From NCBI GenBank assembly GCA_013397455.1, contig VYZB01000120.1:566427-630426 (forward strand): a stretch of 64,000 bases of DNA, written 5' to 3'. The notes under the pieces are model-generated. The model had not been told where the DNA came from. It was given only the letters and a program-made list of their open reading frames with translations, and did no database searches. How positions within the stretch are numbered: the stretch's first letter is position 1; each line of letters starts with the position of its first letter. Shown piece after piece: positions 14,250 to 26,700 of this stretch. Source of the stretch: Crotophaga sulcirostris. Taxonomy: Eukaryota > Chordata > Aves > Cuculiformes > Crotophagidae. The translations under genes and the position numbers were made by a program.

Positions 14250-14480
14250 GAGGGGTCCCGGCACCCCGGGGCTGGCGCTGCCACCCCCTGTGGGTCTGGG
14301 GGCACCTTCTGGCACCACTTCTTCTCCAGCGCCCTCCCTCTGGGGCAGCCCTGCCCTGGCAGCCCTGTGGCCAGGCTTGTATGAACCTGCCCTGAAACCC
14401 CAGTGAGAGCCAGGCGATGCTGCCTGAGCCTCTCTGAGCCCTTCGAGCTGAGCCCCTGGCTGGCAAGGTGAGCCCTCTGG
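14250..14480. other. GC-rich segment after gap
   Basis: About 230 bp with high G+C and several CpG (CCCGGCACCCCGGGG at its start), falling back to AT-rich DNA after 14480. It may be the edge of a promoter or GC-rich exon lost in the gap. A donor-like AAG|GTGAGC occurs at 14468. No ATGG|GT junction that would fit SLC15A1 exon 2 is present, so its role is unproven. Confidence 0.35.
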
Positions 14481-17400
14481 GTGGTAAAAAAACCTTATCT
14501 TAAACTTTTAAGGCACGTGGAGCTTAAAATCCTAGCACAGGCTAAATGTGGCATTTCCCACAGCTGTTAAATATTGCTTTTTCACGACAGTGTTTACCTA
14601 GGGTTGACCTAATCAGTGTTTTCTGAACACAGGGAAACACAGCTGGAGGATTCAGATAAGGGCAGAGCCCATTTAGCCAGTTAATCCTGAGCATCTGTTC
14701 CTGTTTAAACTGGAACGCCGGGTAGTAAAGGCACAAATGATGCTTTTCACTAGCATGGCTCCCCGTTGCCCCTCACCTGCACCCTTGGTCCTGCAGGTTG
14801 AGCATGTTGGTGTGCCTCTCCTCACAAGCAGTTCCCCAGCTGGGGAAGCCTTGTCCCATTTAGGGGAGGAACCCAAGGTGCCCAGATGATGATGGATGGG
14901 ACAGGCAGCAATACCGATGAGCAGGCAGAGGTTGGCGGTGCTGCTGCCCAGAAGGGCACCAGGGTCCTGTTGGCTTGGGAGGCCAGCTGGGAAAACAGTG
15001 ATGCCTCTGGGGAGAGAGAGGAACCCGATGCACCTGTGTCTGCTCATGTAGCATCAGGTTTGCTGCGTTAGAGGTTTGCTTTGATGCCTTCTGTGTCAGT
15101 GTCTTTCTGGAAAAGTCAAGTGTGAGGCAGTGACTCCTGGATGGCAGCAGCATCCTTGTGTAGGCAACATAAGGCTTCTTCATGGAGCACAGGCAACAGA
15201 TGTGGCTGTGCCAGGAGTCCGATGGCAGGAGAGCAGGCTCACTCTGGAGCCAGGAGCATCCCAGGTGAACGTATGGTTGTGTACAGGTGTAGCCTGGCTG
15301 CAGACATGGCTTATTTCAACCAGGCAAAGTTGCTGTGATGGCTTCGTGGAGCAAGGCAACACGCTCCCATCTTGTGACGTTGACTGTGAGCTGCCAGAGC
15401 AGCAGCATCTCTGTGACTCCTGGTGGGAGGTGCTGGGGAAGGGGTCAGAGCCATCAGCCTGCCCCCCACTTTGTCTGCAAGTGTGGGAGGGAGAAGAGAG
15501 ACCTACTGATAAATAGCTGTTTGGATTCCGTGCTCAAGCCGAGAACCGAGTGCCTTCTGTCTTTATTGTGTTCAAAAATATTTTAATAACTTAAGGGAAT
15601 ATAAAGTGCATAACTGCTTAGAGGTTTATTTTGAAAAATGTGAAGCTCTTCAGTACTTTGTGAAGAAAACAAGCAGTTCCACAGGTTGTTCATTGTGCAG
15701 AGACAACGAGAGGTGCTGAGGACTGCCCAAAAGAGGGACTGCTCCAACGTGCTGCTAGCAAACCCCAGATTTATCACTGGAATTGATGCAAAATGCTGGG
15801 TGCTCTGTGCTTTTGAAAGTCTAACCCTGAAGCAACCTGACAGCAGAGTTCCTCAGACACTTCAGGTGCCTGTGTTGAAATGTAGGCTCTAATGCATCAG
15901 GGGTTTCCTGACTGTCACTGTAAAAGAAGAACAGAGGGATAAAGTCAAAATGGTTGAGAAATAAGTGTGCCTCTTAATCACTGAAGTTAGTCAGTGTTAT
16001 CTGGGAAAAATGCCTCTGCAGTATCCTCTGGGTGGGATTTCTTGCAGAGGTGGTGCTTTTGCCCTCTGGAAAGGAAAAAAAAAACCAACCAACTGCAAGT
16101 TCCTTGGTATTTTTTCCCCAAGGCTTAGCTAACAGGCAAGAGTGAAGAGCTTGGGCTGATGGGATGGAAAACTGGCAGGATGATGCACGTGTGCTGGAAA
16201 GGCCAAGAAGTGGAAATAATCAAGGAGTTGGCATGAAGATAGTCTATCAGTAGTGCCTTGGTACCCTTCAGTATATCTGCTCACACGAGTTGTGTAAGCG
16301 ACATTGCCAAGAACTTTAATGACTCAGGTGTCTACCTGTGCCTGACGTTGGTGTGTTGGCACTTACTGGATGTTACTTGTTTTCTAGGAAAATGTGTTCT
16401 TGAATTACCTGCTTAGTACTCCTTCTGTCTCTGTTGAGAAGGTAGTTGTCCATGGCTGTGAAGGGAAGAATCAGATTCATTCGCTTTAATAATTCTTGAA
16501 GGTGACTTTAGTATTGTGTCAGACACTGTAGTGTTGCTGTCAGCTGTTTTCATCTCTTGTGAACTATGGACTAAATAATGATCTTGGCAAACATTTTTCT
16601 TACAGAGATCTGTTATGGGCTCACTTAATTTGCAAGCAGGGGTTTCAAAGTTCACATCTTGTACTTGGTTTTATCTTAATGATAATGAACTCACTCATGT
16701 GGTTTTATAGGAAATGCTGACAACCACCATGTGGGCACAAGACCTTTATCTGAGCCGGTGCAAGCTCAGCCTTCAAACCTGTCCCCTGAGCCAAGCAAGC
16801 CCTGCAGGACACTGTTTGGAGGGCTGCTGGGGTAGTGAACCTGCTGTGTGCAGCTGGAAGTGACTTCAGGGCTGCAAGCAGCTGTCTGCTGACCTCAGTG
16901 GGACCCCTCCTGGGTCTTCCTAGGTTCATCTCCAGGTTATGGGAATGCCTGCTGACGTGGATCGTGCCATTGGGCCGTGTATTCAGCCCTCCTTAAGTCT
17001 GAGCTCTGGATAGTTTGTTCCTTTTATGGACCTGGCTCCAAGCCCTGGCAGAGCATCTTGACTCTATTCCTTACTCTTGCCTTTAAGGTAACATCCTTGA
17101 GAGTGAATTAAAGTGGGGTTCACTTTCTGTGGGTGGTAGTGTTGCCTACCACCCCCTTGAATGATGATAAGCAGTCATTTTGATGCTTTGTGTCATCAGT
17201 CCTTTTTGATTTTTTTCCCTGGGGGAACATGTGAGTATAAACGTAGCCTGAAAAAACAAAAGGCTATAAAGTGAAGATTTTGATAATAACCATCTTGCAT
17301 CATAAAAAGTTCCCCATTAAGAAGGTGAAAATTTATTCATCCTGAACATACGCACAGTCTCATGAACAATACTGTGTTTGTGTTTCATTTTGTGTTTTGA

Positions 17401-17486
17401 CCTGAACTTTTTCCATGTCTTTCAGTTGTTTTAAAGAAATTTAACTTAGTAGTTTCCATTAATTTATGTTTTTTTTCTCTCCACAG
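14481..17486. other. Non-coding DNA upstream of SLC15A1 exon 2
   Basis: About 3 kb that is either intron 1 or 5' flank of SLC15A1. Composition is moderate, with some GC-richer stretches (for example 16740-16930). No exon, promoter motif or repeat family could be assigned. Confidence 0.5.
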
Positions 17487-17515
17487 CTGTAAAAAGTAAG
17501 AGTAAGGGCAAGCAG
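17487..17515 (+). CDS. SLC15A1: SLC15A1 exon 2 (Lys-rich N-terminus)
   Basis: This 29-nt exon encodes residues 2-11, ending KSKSKGKQ, a basic cytosolic N-terminus unlike the short human one (MGMSKSHS). It follows a T-rich tract with acceptor CCACAG and is followed by donor GTAAGT. No in-frame ATG lies just upstream, so translation must start in an earlier exon. Confidence 0.88.
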
Positions 17516-20500
17516 GTAAGTATTGTTTTCTCTTAAAAGAAGTTGCTGTACTGACTCTGTTTGGGTTACATCACTTGGGTAACTTTGGAAGTGCACAAAA
17601 AAAATCATCCTATAAACACCCTTGAAAAGTATAAAATAATGAGTTATTGGGCAACACATGCAAACCAGCCTGGTAGCTCAAAAAATCCCAGCTAAACATT
17701 AGTGTGCTCGGCACCCCGATAAAAGGTCTGAAGAGTCTTTGCTGATTGGACAGACATCAGTTGGAAGAAGAAAGATCCCTGGAGCCTGTTCTTCATGTGC
17801 CTGAACTGTCATTATCCACTGACTCTCAGTTAGGACTCTCTTACCTTTCAGTGTTTGTGTTCTTCCTCTTGACTCTTTGGACTGTTAATGACACCTGTCT
17901 CAGCAATCCTATCTCTGTCTTTGACTTTGGCTGCTGAGGAAGCCACTAAGCTGTGAGAAAGCTGTGGGGAAAGTCTGCAGAGTAAAACCCTGCGAGATAA
18001 GAAAAGCAAAGTTGTGCAGTGGGGTGGTGTCAGACCCATGCCTGGTACCCCCAGAACAGGGGAAGGCTACAGAGAGCATTTTAAACATAAACTTCAGGTT
18101 TCTCCTGGATGCCCCAGTTTGTGCTCAGTCCTGGATGTGACATGCAAATCCCCACTAGCTCAGGGGTAGCTGGTAAAAAGCCACCAGTGGCTGCAGTGCC
18201 AGAATGTGAATGCAGGACATCTCCACCAGACATAAGTGCTAGAGGCTTAAAACAAAAACCCAGGCTTGATGGAAACTTGTTACCTCCCCAGTTCAGCACA
18301 GAACACTGCTTACAAAATAAACTGTTGGGCAGTGTGATGATGTAGCCCTGGGGAGGTTTAGAACCCAGAGAAAGACAAAAAGGGTTTAGTGAGATTTTTG
18401 TGACTTTCTGGTGGGGATGGGTCCCACCAAACCCTGGGGCAGGACTGCCGTGTCCATTTTGCCTTTAGGCAGGCCAGACACATGGAAGGCCAACTCCTGC
18501 TTCAGATGGGGAAACCTTCTCCTCCCTAGGTTATACCCAGTTCTACTGACGGAAGCCAATTATGCAGGGTGGGTGACTGTTTAGGGCCTTGACTCAACAA
18601 CAGTTGAAACCAAACCCTTTTGGGTGTATCTAATAGGTGCTGAGCCAGACCTTCACAGTTTGGTTCCCCATCTACCTCTTCAGGAGCACTAATGCTGTAA
18701 GGCTTAGTGATGGTGCACAGGCAGGGCTGGGTGGCATTCTTCTGTATGAACTCCAGTCCACCAGAAGTTGTGTCCAAGTTGGGGCAAGACATCTGGAGCT
18801 CCTGTTATCTTCAGCTGAGGGAAGTAGGCACCTTCAAGTGAGCTTTATCTAATTTCAGGATGCATGTGGATGGTCTTCCTTTGGAGATACCTCATTCTGC
18901 CCACGGAGAATGTGATAAATTGAGTGGCAGGTTTTAATTTAGGCCTCTAATTTTTGTCACTCTAGAGTCCCACAGGGCACTCCCCTCAGCTGAAGTCAGA
19001 TTCTTTCAGTGGAGCTTGCTTATCAAACCATGGTAACGTGCACACTATGTACTTGGTTCAGTTGATAATAAAAATCAATACTATTCAGGCTGCTTGGGCA
19101 TCCCCGTGCCTGAGTCAGACTAAGTCAGCAATATTCTTGCCACTCTCTCATTTTCATTTCTCTTGCAGTATTCACAAAAAGCTTATTGTAGCACATAATT
19201 CTCACACAAGTGTTGCGTTGTTCATTAAGGCTGAGGCCAAAGTCTTTACTAGAGACATGGGCTCTCTGATTTACTCATGTCAGGCAGAACTTTCTTATGT
19301 AGTTTCTTTCCTTTTGATTTAGAATTAACTTTTTTCCTGTTTCACATGCAATATGGATTGATTTGACTCCTATACCCTCACAATATGAAGACAATCAATC
19401 TTTATTTTTTTTTCTTGTCTGTGCTTAATCTTCATAATTGTTCTTACCTTTGGGATGCTCTGAGTTTTGCTGAAAATCTGATTTTTGCAACTTGCAGAAT
19501 TAAACCCATAAAAACAGTAAAAAGGAGGGATTATGTTCGACTTAGATTCCTAGTAATTTTAATAGAAATGAGACCATGTATTCACCCATTAATAAAAGTA
19601 GATGATCAGAAGTTAAACTTCCAATTCTACCGATCATGCCAGACTTGTACCTGATGTGTGCTTTTCCCTTTTGTCACAATGGCAAGAGCCACATCACAAA
19701 CTATGTGATGGTGACCATAGAGATGCCTGTCACAGCAAGTGAAGGCTCAGTAAATCTGGCACTTAATGCCATGCCATTTTAGGCTAGGAGTGAAGTCAGT
19801 TCTATCAGCAAGTCTGAAGAAATGAAAGATTCTTCATCAAGCAGAGTAGTTGTAGGGATAATCCTCTTTTGAGAGATTTGTTTGAATAAAATGTTTATAT
19901 GTTTGTCTGTTTCAACTGGAGGTATTTAGCAACAGTCTCAGGCTTCTAACTTTGTTGTGCCATGGGAGTTTGGTGTGGTGGTTTTTGTTAGGTTTGGGGT
20001 TTGATTTTTTTCAAAAACATTGACTTTTTGCATATTTTTGGATTACTCTAAGGGTTAGATGCTGAAGACTTCAGATGTTCATGGCACAGTGCTTGGAGGT
20101 CAAATATAGCATTGACAAAGATATCCTGCAAAAGGCAGATAAGTTTGTAGAGCTCTGGGGACTAAGAACTGACAAACTGTGTTGTTCTGCAGAAGCCCAT
20201 GCAGCCTCCTAACCCATGGGTACCTACCCAGTCCCAGTGAATCTGTATTGAGCTTGCTCAAGCTGTAGGTCACAGTGAGAGATGTCAGTCTGTGTTGTAT
20301 AGCTCTGCCTTGGCTCACGTTCTCTGTATCTTTCTTCCAGGTAAGCTGCTTTGGCTACCCCTTGAGCATCTTCTTCATCGTCGTCAATGAGTTCTGCGAG
20401 CGATTCTCTTACTATGGCATGCGAGGTATGTCCTGTGTCTTGCGAGTCCTCGTGTCTACCACTACTTACCCAACCCTGACATTGGTTTATAATCAGTTGT

Positions 20501-23500
20501 TTTGTTCTTCTTCGTACAGCGGTGCTCGTTTTGTATTTCAAGTATTTTCTGCAGTGGGATGACAACTTGTCTACAGCCATCTACCACACGTTCGTTGCTC
20601 TGTGTTACTTGACACCGATCCTTGGAGCGCTCATTGCGGACTCCTGGCTGGGGAAGTTTAAGTGAGTGCTTCTTCATAAACCAACCAAAAATCATAAAAT
20701 CTCACCTGAGATCAGTGTTACTTAAACCATCTCCTAGAGTGGCAGCTGCAGAGCTGGGGTTGGCTACTCCAGGGGTGTTTGCGGGGTTTTTCCCAAAACT
20801 TGAGGCTTTAACTGATTTAGCTCAGACCTGAAACTGCAATACCAGTTAACAAATATTATAGTTCTGCTAATTGAGGACAGACTGAGAGAGCTGGTGTTGT
20901 TCAGCCTGGAGAAGAGAAAGCTTTGGGAAGACCTTATAGCAGCCTCCCAGTACCTGAAGGGGCTACAGGAAAGCTGGGGAGGGACCTTTTACAAGGGCAA
21001 ATAGTGATAGGATGAGGAGGAATGGCTTTAAATTGGAAGGGGGAAGATTTAGATTAGACATTAGGAAGAAATTCTTCATGATGAGGGTGATGAGACACTG
21101 GCACAGGTTGCCCAGGGAAGCTGTGGGTGCCCCCTCCCTGGAGGTGTTCGAGGCCAGGTTGGATGGGGCGTTGAGCAGCCTGGGCTGGTGGGAGGTGTCC
21201 CTGCCCATGGCAGGGGGGTGGAACTGCATGGGCTTTCAGGTCCCTTCCAACCCAAACCATTCTATGATTCTATAATTATTAGTAGTAGTAATTTTCTTTC
21301 CAAGCGTGCTGCATGTTTTTTTCTGTCATCTGGACAAATTATAAGCTAAACTAAAGTAAGTATTCACTAAGCTCTAAAGTAAAAAGATACTGGAGATTAT
21401 AATTACATTGGATTGAATCTTTACCTGTTGCAGGTGGCCAATGAAATACTGCGTTGTCTGTTATGAGCTGATGCTTAGAATATATTCTAAAACATTCTGT
21501 GATTTCAGTATTGACTTGACAGCTCAGCGGGAGGTTTACTGAGTTGCAACTCTTCCTTTACACGATGAATTCTCGTTTTGTTACCTGTATACTAGGTGCT
21601 CAGAAAAGTACACTGAATGAAGAGCTTTGAGATGTAACCAAATTATTTCCAGCAGCCTGATCTTACTCTCCTTTACTGAGGTTGTGATTCTAATAGTGTT
21701 TACTTTGCCAGAAAATAGCACAATAAAGATTTTATGGAGGGATATGAGTCAGGGATGTTTGCTGACTTGTCAAAGGTCTCGCAGAGATTAGAGATGAAGC
21801 TGCTTGTGCAGCTGGTCGGCTACAGGCTGCAACTTCTTCTTCCATTGTGTTGGCAGCTTCTGGGATACCAAGGCTGCAACCACTGTCAAGCGTGCTCTGT
21901 GGAGCTGGCTGATCAGTATAAACTACTGCACGTAGCTTCATATCTGCCAGACTGCAGCCTGAATATACGTGCACTTGTACAGATCATATAACTTCTTAAT
22001 TTTTTTCCATCTACTTTGGCTTTTATCTGGTTTATCGGATGAAGCTTTGCAAACCTTGCCTGCCTTCTACTCTGCTACTTGCGTATACTGGTGCCACAGC
22101 CACAAGCTTCTAGCCACCAGACCCTTTACAAGAGCTCAGCAGGATGGCTTAGGGCTTAAAACTGGAACTTTAAGCTTGACAAGAAAAAAACCCCGCACTT
22201 TTGGGGGAAAAAAAAAAAATGCTGGTCTTAATGTATAGGTGCCCTAAATACAGCAAGGTGCCATAAGGAAGGCTTAAACAATAATTCATTAAAAGATGTA
22301 TGATGACAAGAAGAGGAGGTTACCCAAGCACTTCTAAGCACTCTTCTAGGAAAGACTCCATATTTATACAGTCCATGTACTTTGTGCAATGTCTGACAAG
22401 GAGTAGGTTGGGACCTGCTCACATAGTTAGGTGTAAAGTTCTTTGGGAAAACAGTACAGAAATCACAATTATTTTTTAATTGAGTACCACCTATGTAAGT
22501 GTTGTCTTCACAACATGCTTATGAGCCTCACAAATAAAAAATGGAAGTTTTTTTCCTGGTCAGCTCAGGTTTAACTTCTATGGGAAACTTCCTCCCAAGT
22601 TGTTACACAACTAAAGTAATGATATGGAAGTGCTGTTTAAAAGAAGAGTTCTATTTTATCTATTTTAACTGATTCACTGTTGCCCCACTTAGCTTTTTAC
22701 CCTGCTACAGGGAAGAGATTTTTAAGTCAGAAAAACCTTGCTCTTAGGTTCGAGAAGAACTTGATCAATTATATGAGTGAAGCTTCCTTTGCGGCTCTTA
22801 CATAAGGGTTCTCCAAGCTTGCTGTAAGGGTTTCTTGCCTTCCTCAAACAGATTCAGGTTGTCCTAGGTCCCTGAGCCTTACCCTTCACTGGTTTTGGGG
22901 CTGCTTCTTCTTCAAGCTAGAGTTTTAAATAGTTTCACATCATTGCCTCCTATTTCTCCTGCTTTTCTGCCAAACCAGAGACCTGGGTTGTGCCTATTGA
23001 ATGGAGCCCCAGCCAAAGAAGCAAGTGAATGTGGGTTGAAGTATATTCAGGTACTTCCAACGAAGTTAAGATGGAGTATGTTCTTCCCTACTGGAAAGAG
23101 GAATGGAAAGGCATGGAGAGGCTGGTGATTCTGTAGTATTACCTCCTCAGGCACCTCATGACAGAGGAAAGTCAGGCTGAAAGTCTGTGGTCTGTACTCT
23201 TCAGTGCTGCTCTGAGTTTAAAGATGTTTGTAAACTTACAGCTGAGAGAGTGGGGTAATAGAGTTGCTTGCAACAGCGTTTCTGGGCAAGTTCGCATGTT
23301 TAAAACAGGTTTGGGTTTTTTTTCTCCTTGCAGCTAAAATATAAAAGAACATAGAGAATGTTTAAACAATATTCCAGTCAGTGAAAATTGCATACTTGGT
23401 GTCTATTTGAACTTCACCTTATAAGAAATCTGATAGTGGCATTCTTGAGTTGTTTGCTAAAAAGGCAACCACTGAAGATATTTAAATATCTCCTGTAACC

Positions 23501-23728
23501 TGGCAATATCTACAGAATCCATTTGTCATCTTGCCTTGCTCAATTAAACAAAGCTAGCTATAAAAATAATAATAATAATCAGAATCATAATCAGAATAGA
23601 AATACTGTGACATTTGTGTGGACAGATTTTTACAGTAGCTTGTGATAAGTCGAGTGCATAACTTGTTGTGTCTGTTAATTATGCTTTTTTACTAAGCATC
23701 TTTGAAATGAACAAAAGTCTGCATTACC

Positions 23729-23759
<31 letters not shown>

Positions 23760-26700
23760 GTGTAATTGGGTTAACATCTCTAAAACTTTGTCTCCTCCCT
23801 TTATAACAGGACCATTGTCTCCCTGTCCATTGTCTATACCATTGGGCAGGCAGTCATGTCAGTGAGCTCCATAAATGACCTGAGTGATCACAACCGGGAT
23901 GGCTCTCCTGATAATATACCACTGCACATGTGAGTGACCTTGTACATGGGTTTTCTCCAGGTTGATGAGGGGTAGGGCAACTTACACCTTATATTTATGC
24001 TACTTGAATTTCAATGGTCTTGCAATCAATCTCCTACACATCTTTTAAGTAAGAAAGAAATGGGATTTATTTATTTCCCCCTTTTTCTCTTTTTCCGCTT
24101 TGTCCCAGTGCTCTGTCCATGATTGGCTTGATCCTCATTGCACTTGGTACTGGTGGGATCAAACCTTGTGTGTCAGCATTTGGTGGAGATCAGTTTGAAG
24201 AGGATCAGGTAACAATGTCTTTCAGATTTAAAATAGTACAAATACTTTTACTAATGTTTGCCTACTGTAGTACTCTAATAATGCACGCATTTAGACATGT
24301 ACCTTACTGTAGTGTTTCCTGAGTAGCTGAAGAAAGAGCTGGATAACTATTTGTCTTGAACTGTGCAAACAAAGTTGCTGGTTGTTCAGTCTAGGCTGAT
24401 CAATGTGGCTCTGACTAAGCATTTCTAAACATCTTTTTGTTTTTACTGTAGGAAAAACAGAGAACTAGATTCTTCTCCATCTTTTATTTGTCTATTAATG
24501 CTGGAAGTCTGCTATCTACTATAATCACCCCAATTCTCAGAGGTAATGCCACACATTTCTTTATAAAATATTTAAACATCAATGAAGGATGGGTGTTGGA
24601 TTGCAGTCCAGTCAGGTTTAAATGAACAGTTTGGCTCCCTCTGTGTTTCTGATACCTTGTGGAGTTATCTGGCAGATGGTTTTCAGGTTTTCTTGTATGT
24701 CATACAGCCTTTCAAAGGTGCGATACTCTCAAAACCAAGTCAATATGAGATCTCCACGATGTTCGGATCTAGTTCTTCTTATCCTAAAGAAACATGCTGA
24801 AACCATCGGATTTTATGCCTGACACATTTTAATTCCATTGAGATACAAATATGGCACCTTTTCCAATGCCTTTAAAATCATTACACAAGAAAGAGTTGGA
24901 AGGGATGGAGGGGGAGAGAGCTGTCTACTCTTGCAGTGGAGACTCTTTTGAAGGCTGTCCACACAAAATACAGAAGTATCTATGCACATGTGAACACATT
25001 TATCCATGTGATGACGCAAATAATGGTTTTAACTGTTGAAAGAGAAAGCCATTTTCTCTTCTGCTTATAAAGAATAGCGTGATCCTAAATTAAAAATAAA
25101 CAATTTACTGCTCTGTATATTTATGGATTTTCATATCGAGCTTACCCAGATGGTGCTGTACGGATGCGTTTGGCCGGAGTTTAAAGAAGGCTGTTTTTTC
25201 TCAAAAGAAAGAAAGCAGCATGCAAGTTCTGGAATAACCCTAAAGCACTGGGCTGAAATTCTGGCCTTTGGGTTTCTTTACTGAACAGACTGTGTAGAAG
25301 CATTTTAGATGTTTGCTTAATGCAAATCAAGCAAAGGAAAGCTGGGGAGGGTCTCTTTATCATGGACTGCAGTGATAGGATGAGGGGTAACGTTTTGAAG
25401 CTGAAAAAAGGTAGATTTAGATTAGATGTTAGGAAGAAATTTTTTACTGAGAGGATGGTGAGACACTGGAACAGGTTGCGTAGAGAAGTCATGGATGCCC
25501 CATCCCTGGAGGTTTTCAAAGCCAGGCTGGATGGAGTTTTGAGCAAGTTGATCTAGCAGAAGGTGCCCCCGTCCATGGCAGCGGGATTGGAACTGCATGG
25601 TATTTAAGGTCCCTTCCAACACAAAACATTCTGTGGTTCTAGGAAATTCTAACCTTTCCTAAAGTGGAAGGAGTTATGCATAAGGCACAGCATTCTGTTT
25701 ACTACCATGCTCATACATGGTGAAAACTACCTTGGAAAAATGGACACATTCAGCTGAGGAACATGGTACCATTAAATCCTGTAAAGATTTAATTAAAAGG
25801 CTAATACAACTAAATCAATACATTAATTAGCTGCAAGGTAGTATTTTTTTTTCAAACTAAACTTTCTAGTTTTCCTGTTAAAAGAGATTTGGAGGGGAAA
25901 AAGGTAACAATTTTGTTTATTCTTTTACTTTTCCCTGTTAGTAGCTATGTCCACACTTTAAGAATAATTTCTGGATGCACGCATGAAGTATAAAGTGAAG
26001 TCACTGGCTACTACCAGGTTTTGTTTGGTTTTGTTTGGTTTTGTTTTGTTTGTTTGTTTTTTTTTTCTTGGTAACTTTTTAACAAGCTACGCTTGTTATG
26101 TTACTTGCATCTTTGTTTATAAACTTGTCACTCAACTTTTGTCATCTTGTTCCTTTTCTACCAAGAACATCCATTTGAGCATTCTAGTAGGATTTTTCAT
26201 TCCTCAGTGTAAAATTAAATTTAAAACTCATGTAAGGAAAGGCTGAGAACTGGGGCGGTTGAGCCTGGAGAAGAGAAAGCTCAGGAGGGTCTCATCAATA
26301 TTTACAAATGCGTGAAAGGAGGGTGCAAAGAGGAGGGAGCCAAGCTCTGCTCAGTGATAGCCACTGACAGGATCAAAGAAAATGGACACAAGCTGAAACA
26401 CAGGAGGTTCCCTCTGGACGTTGCTGTGAGGGTGACTAGGTTATGTTACCCAGAGGTTGTGGAGTCTCCATCCTTGGAGTTACTCAAAAGCCATCTGGAC
26501 AAAGTCATGGGCCAACTGTCTTTAAGTGTCCCAGCTTGAACAGTAGAGTTGGACCAGATGACCTCCAGAGGTGCTTTCGACCTCAGCCATCCAGTGATGG
26601 GGGTTTTTGATACATTATTCCCACTTTCAATAATGAAAGATAAGTTGAATAATGATCATCCACTCTGTCAACAATGTCATCAGAGATCTTTTTGTTTGTT

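Noticed and set aside
13450..14466. Long open frames on both strands spanning 13450-14466
   Set aside because: They are open only because the run of N encodes no stops; the flanking sequence is CR1 and simple repeat.
16413..16655. Minus-strand 80-codon frame with protein-like composition
   Set aside because: No recognised similarity, no splice or promoter context; length is within chance expectation.
24582..24822. Short frames directly after SLC15A1 exon 7
   Set aside because: They begin in intron 7, do not continue the exon frame, and end without splice sites; the true next exon is at 26801.
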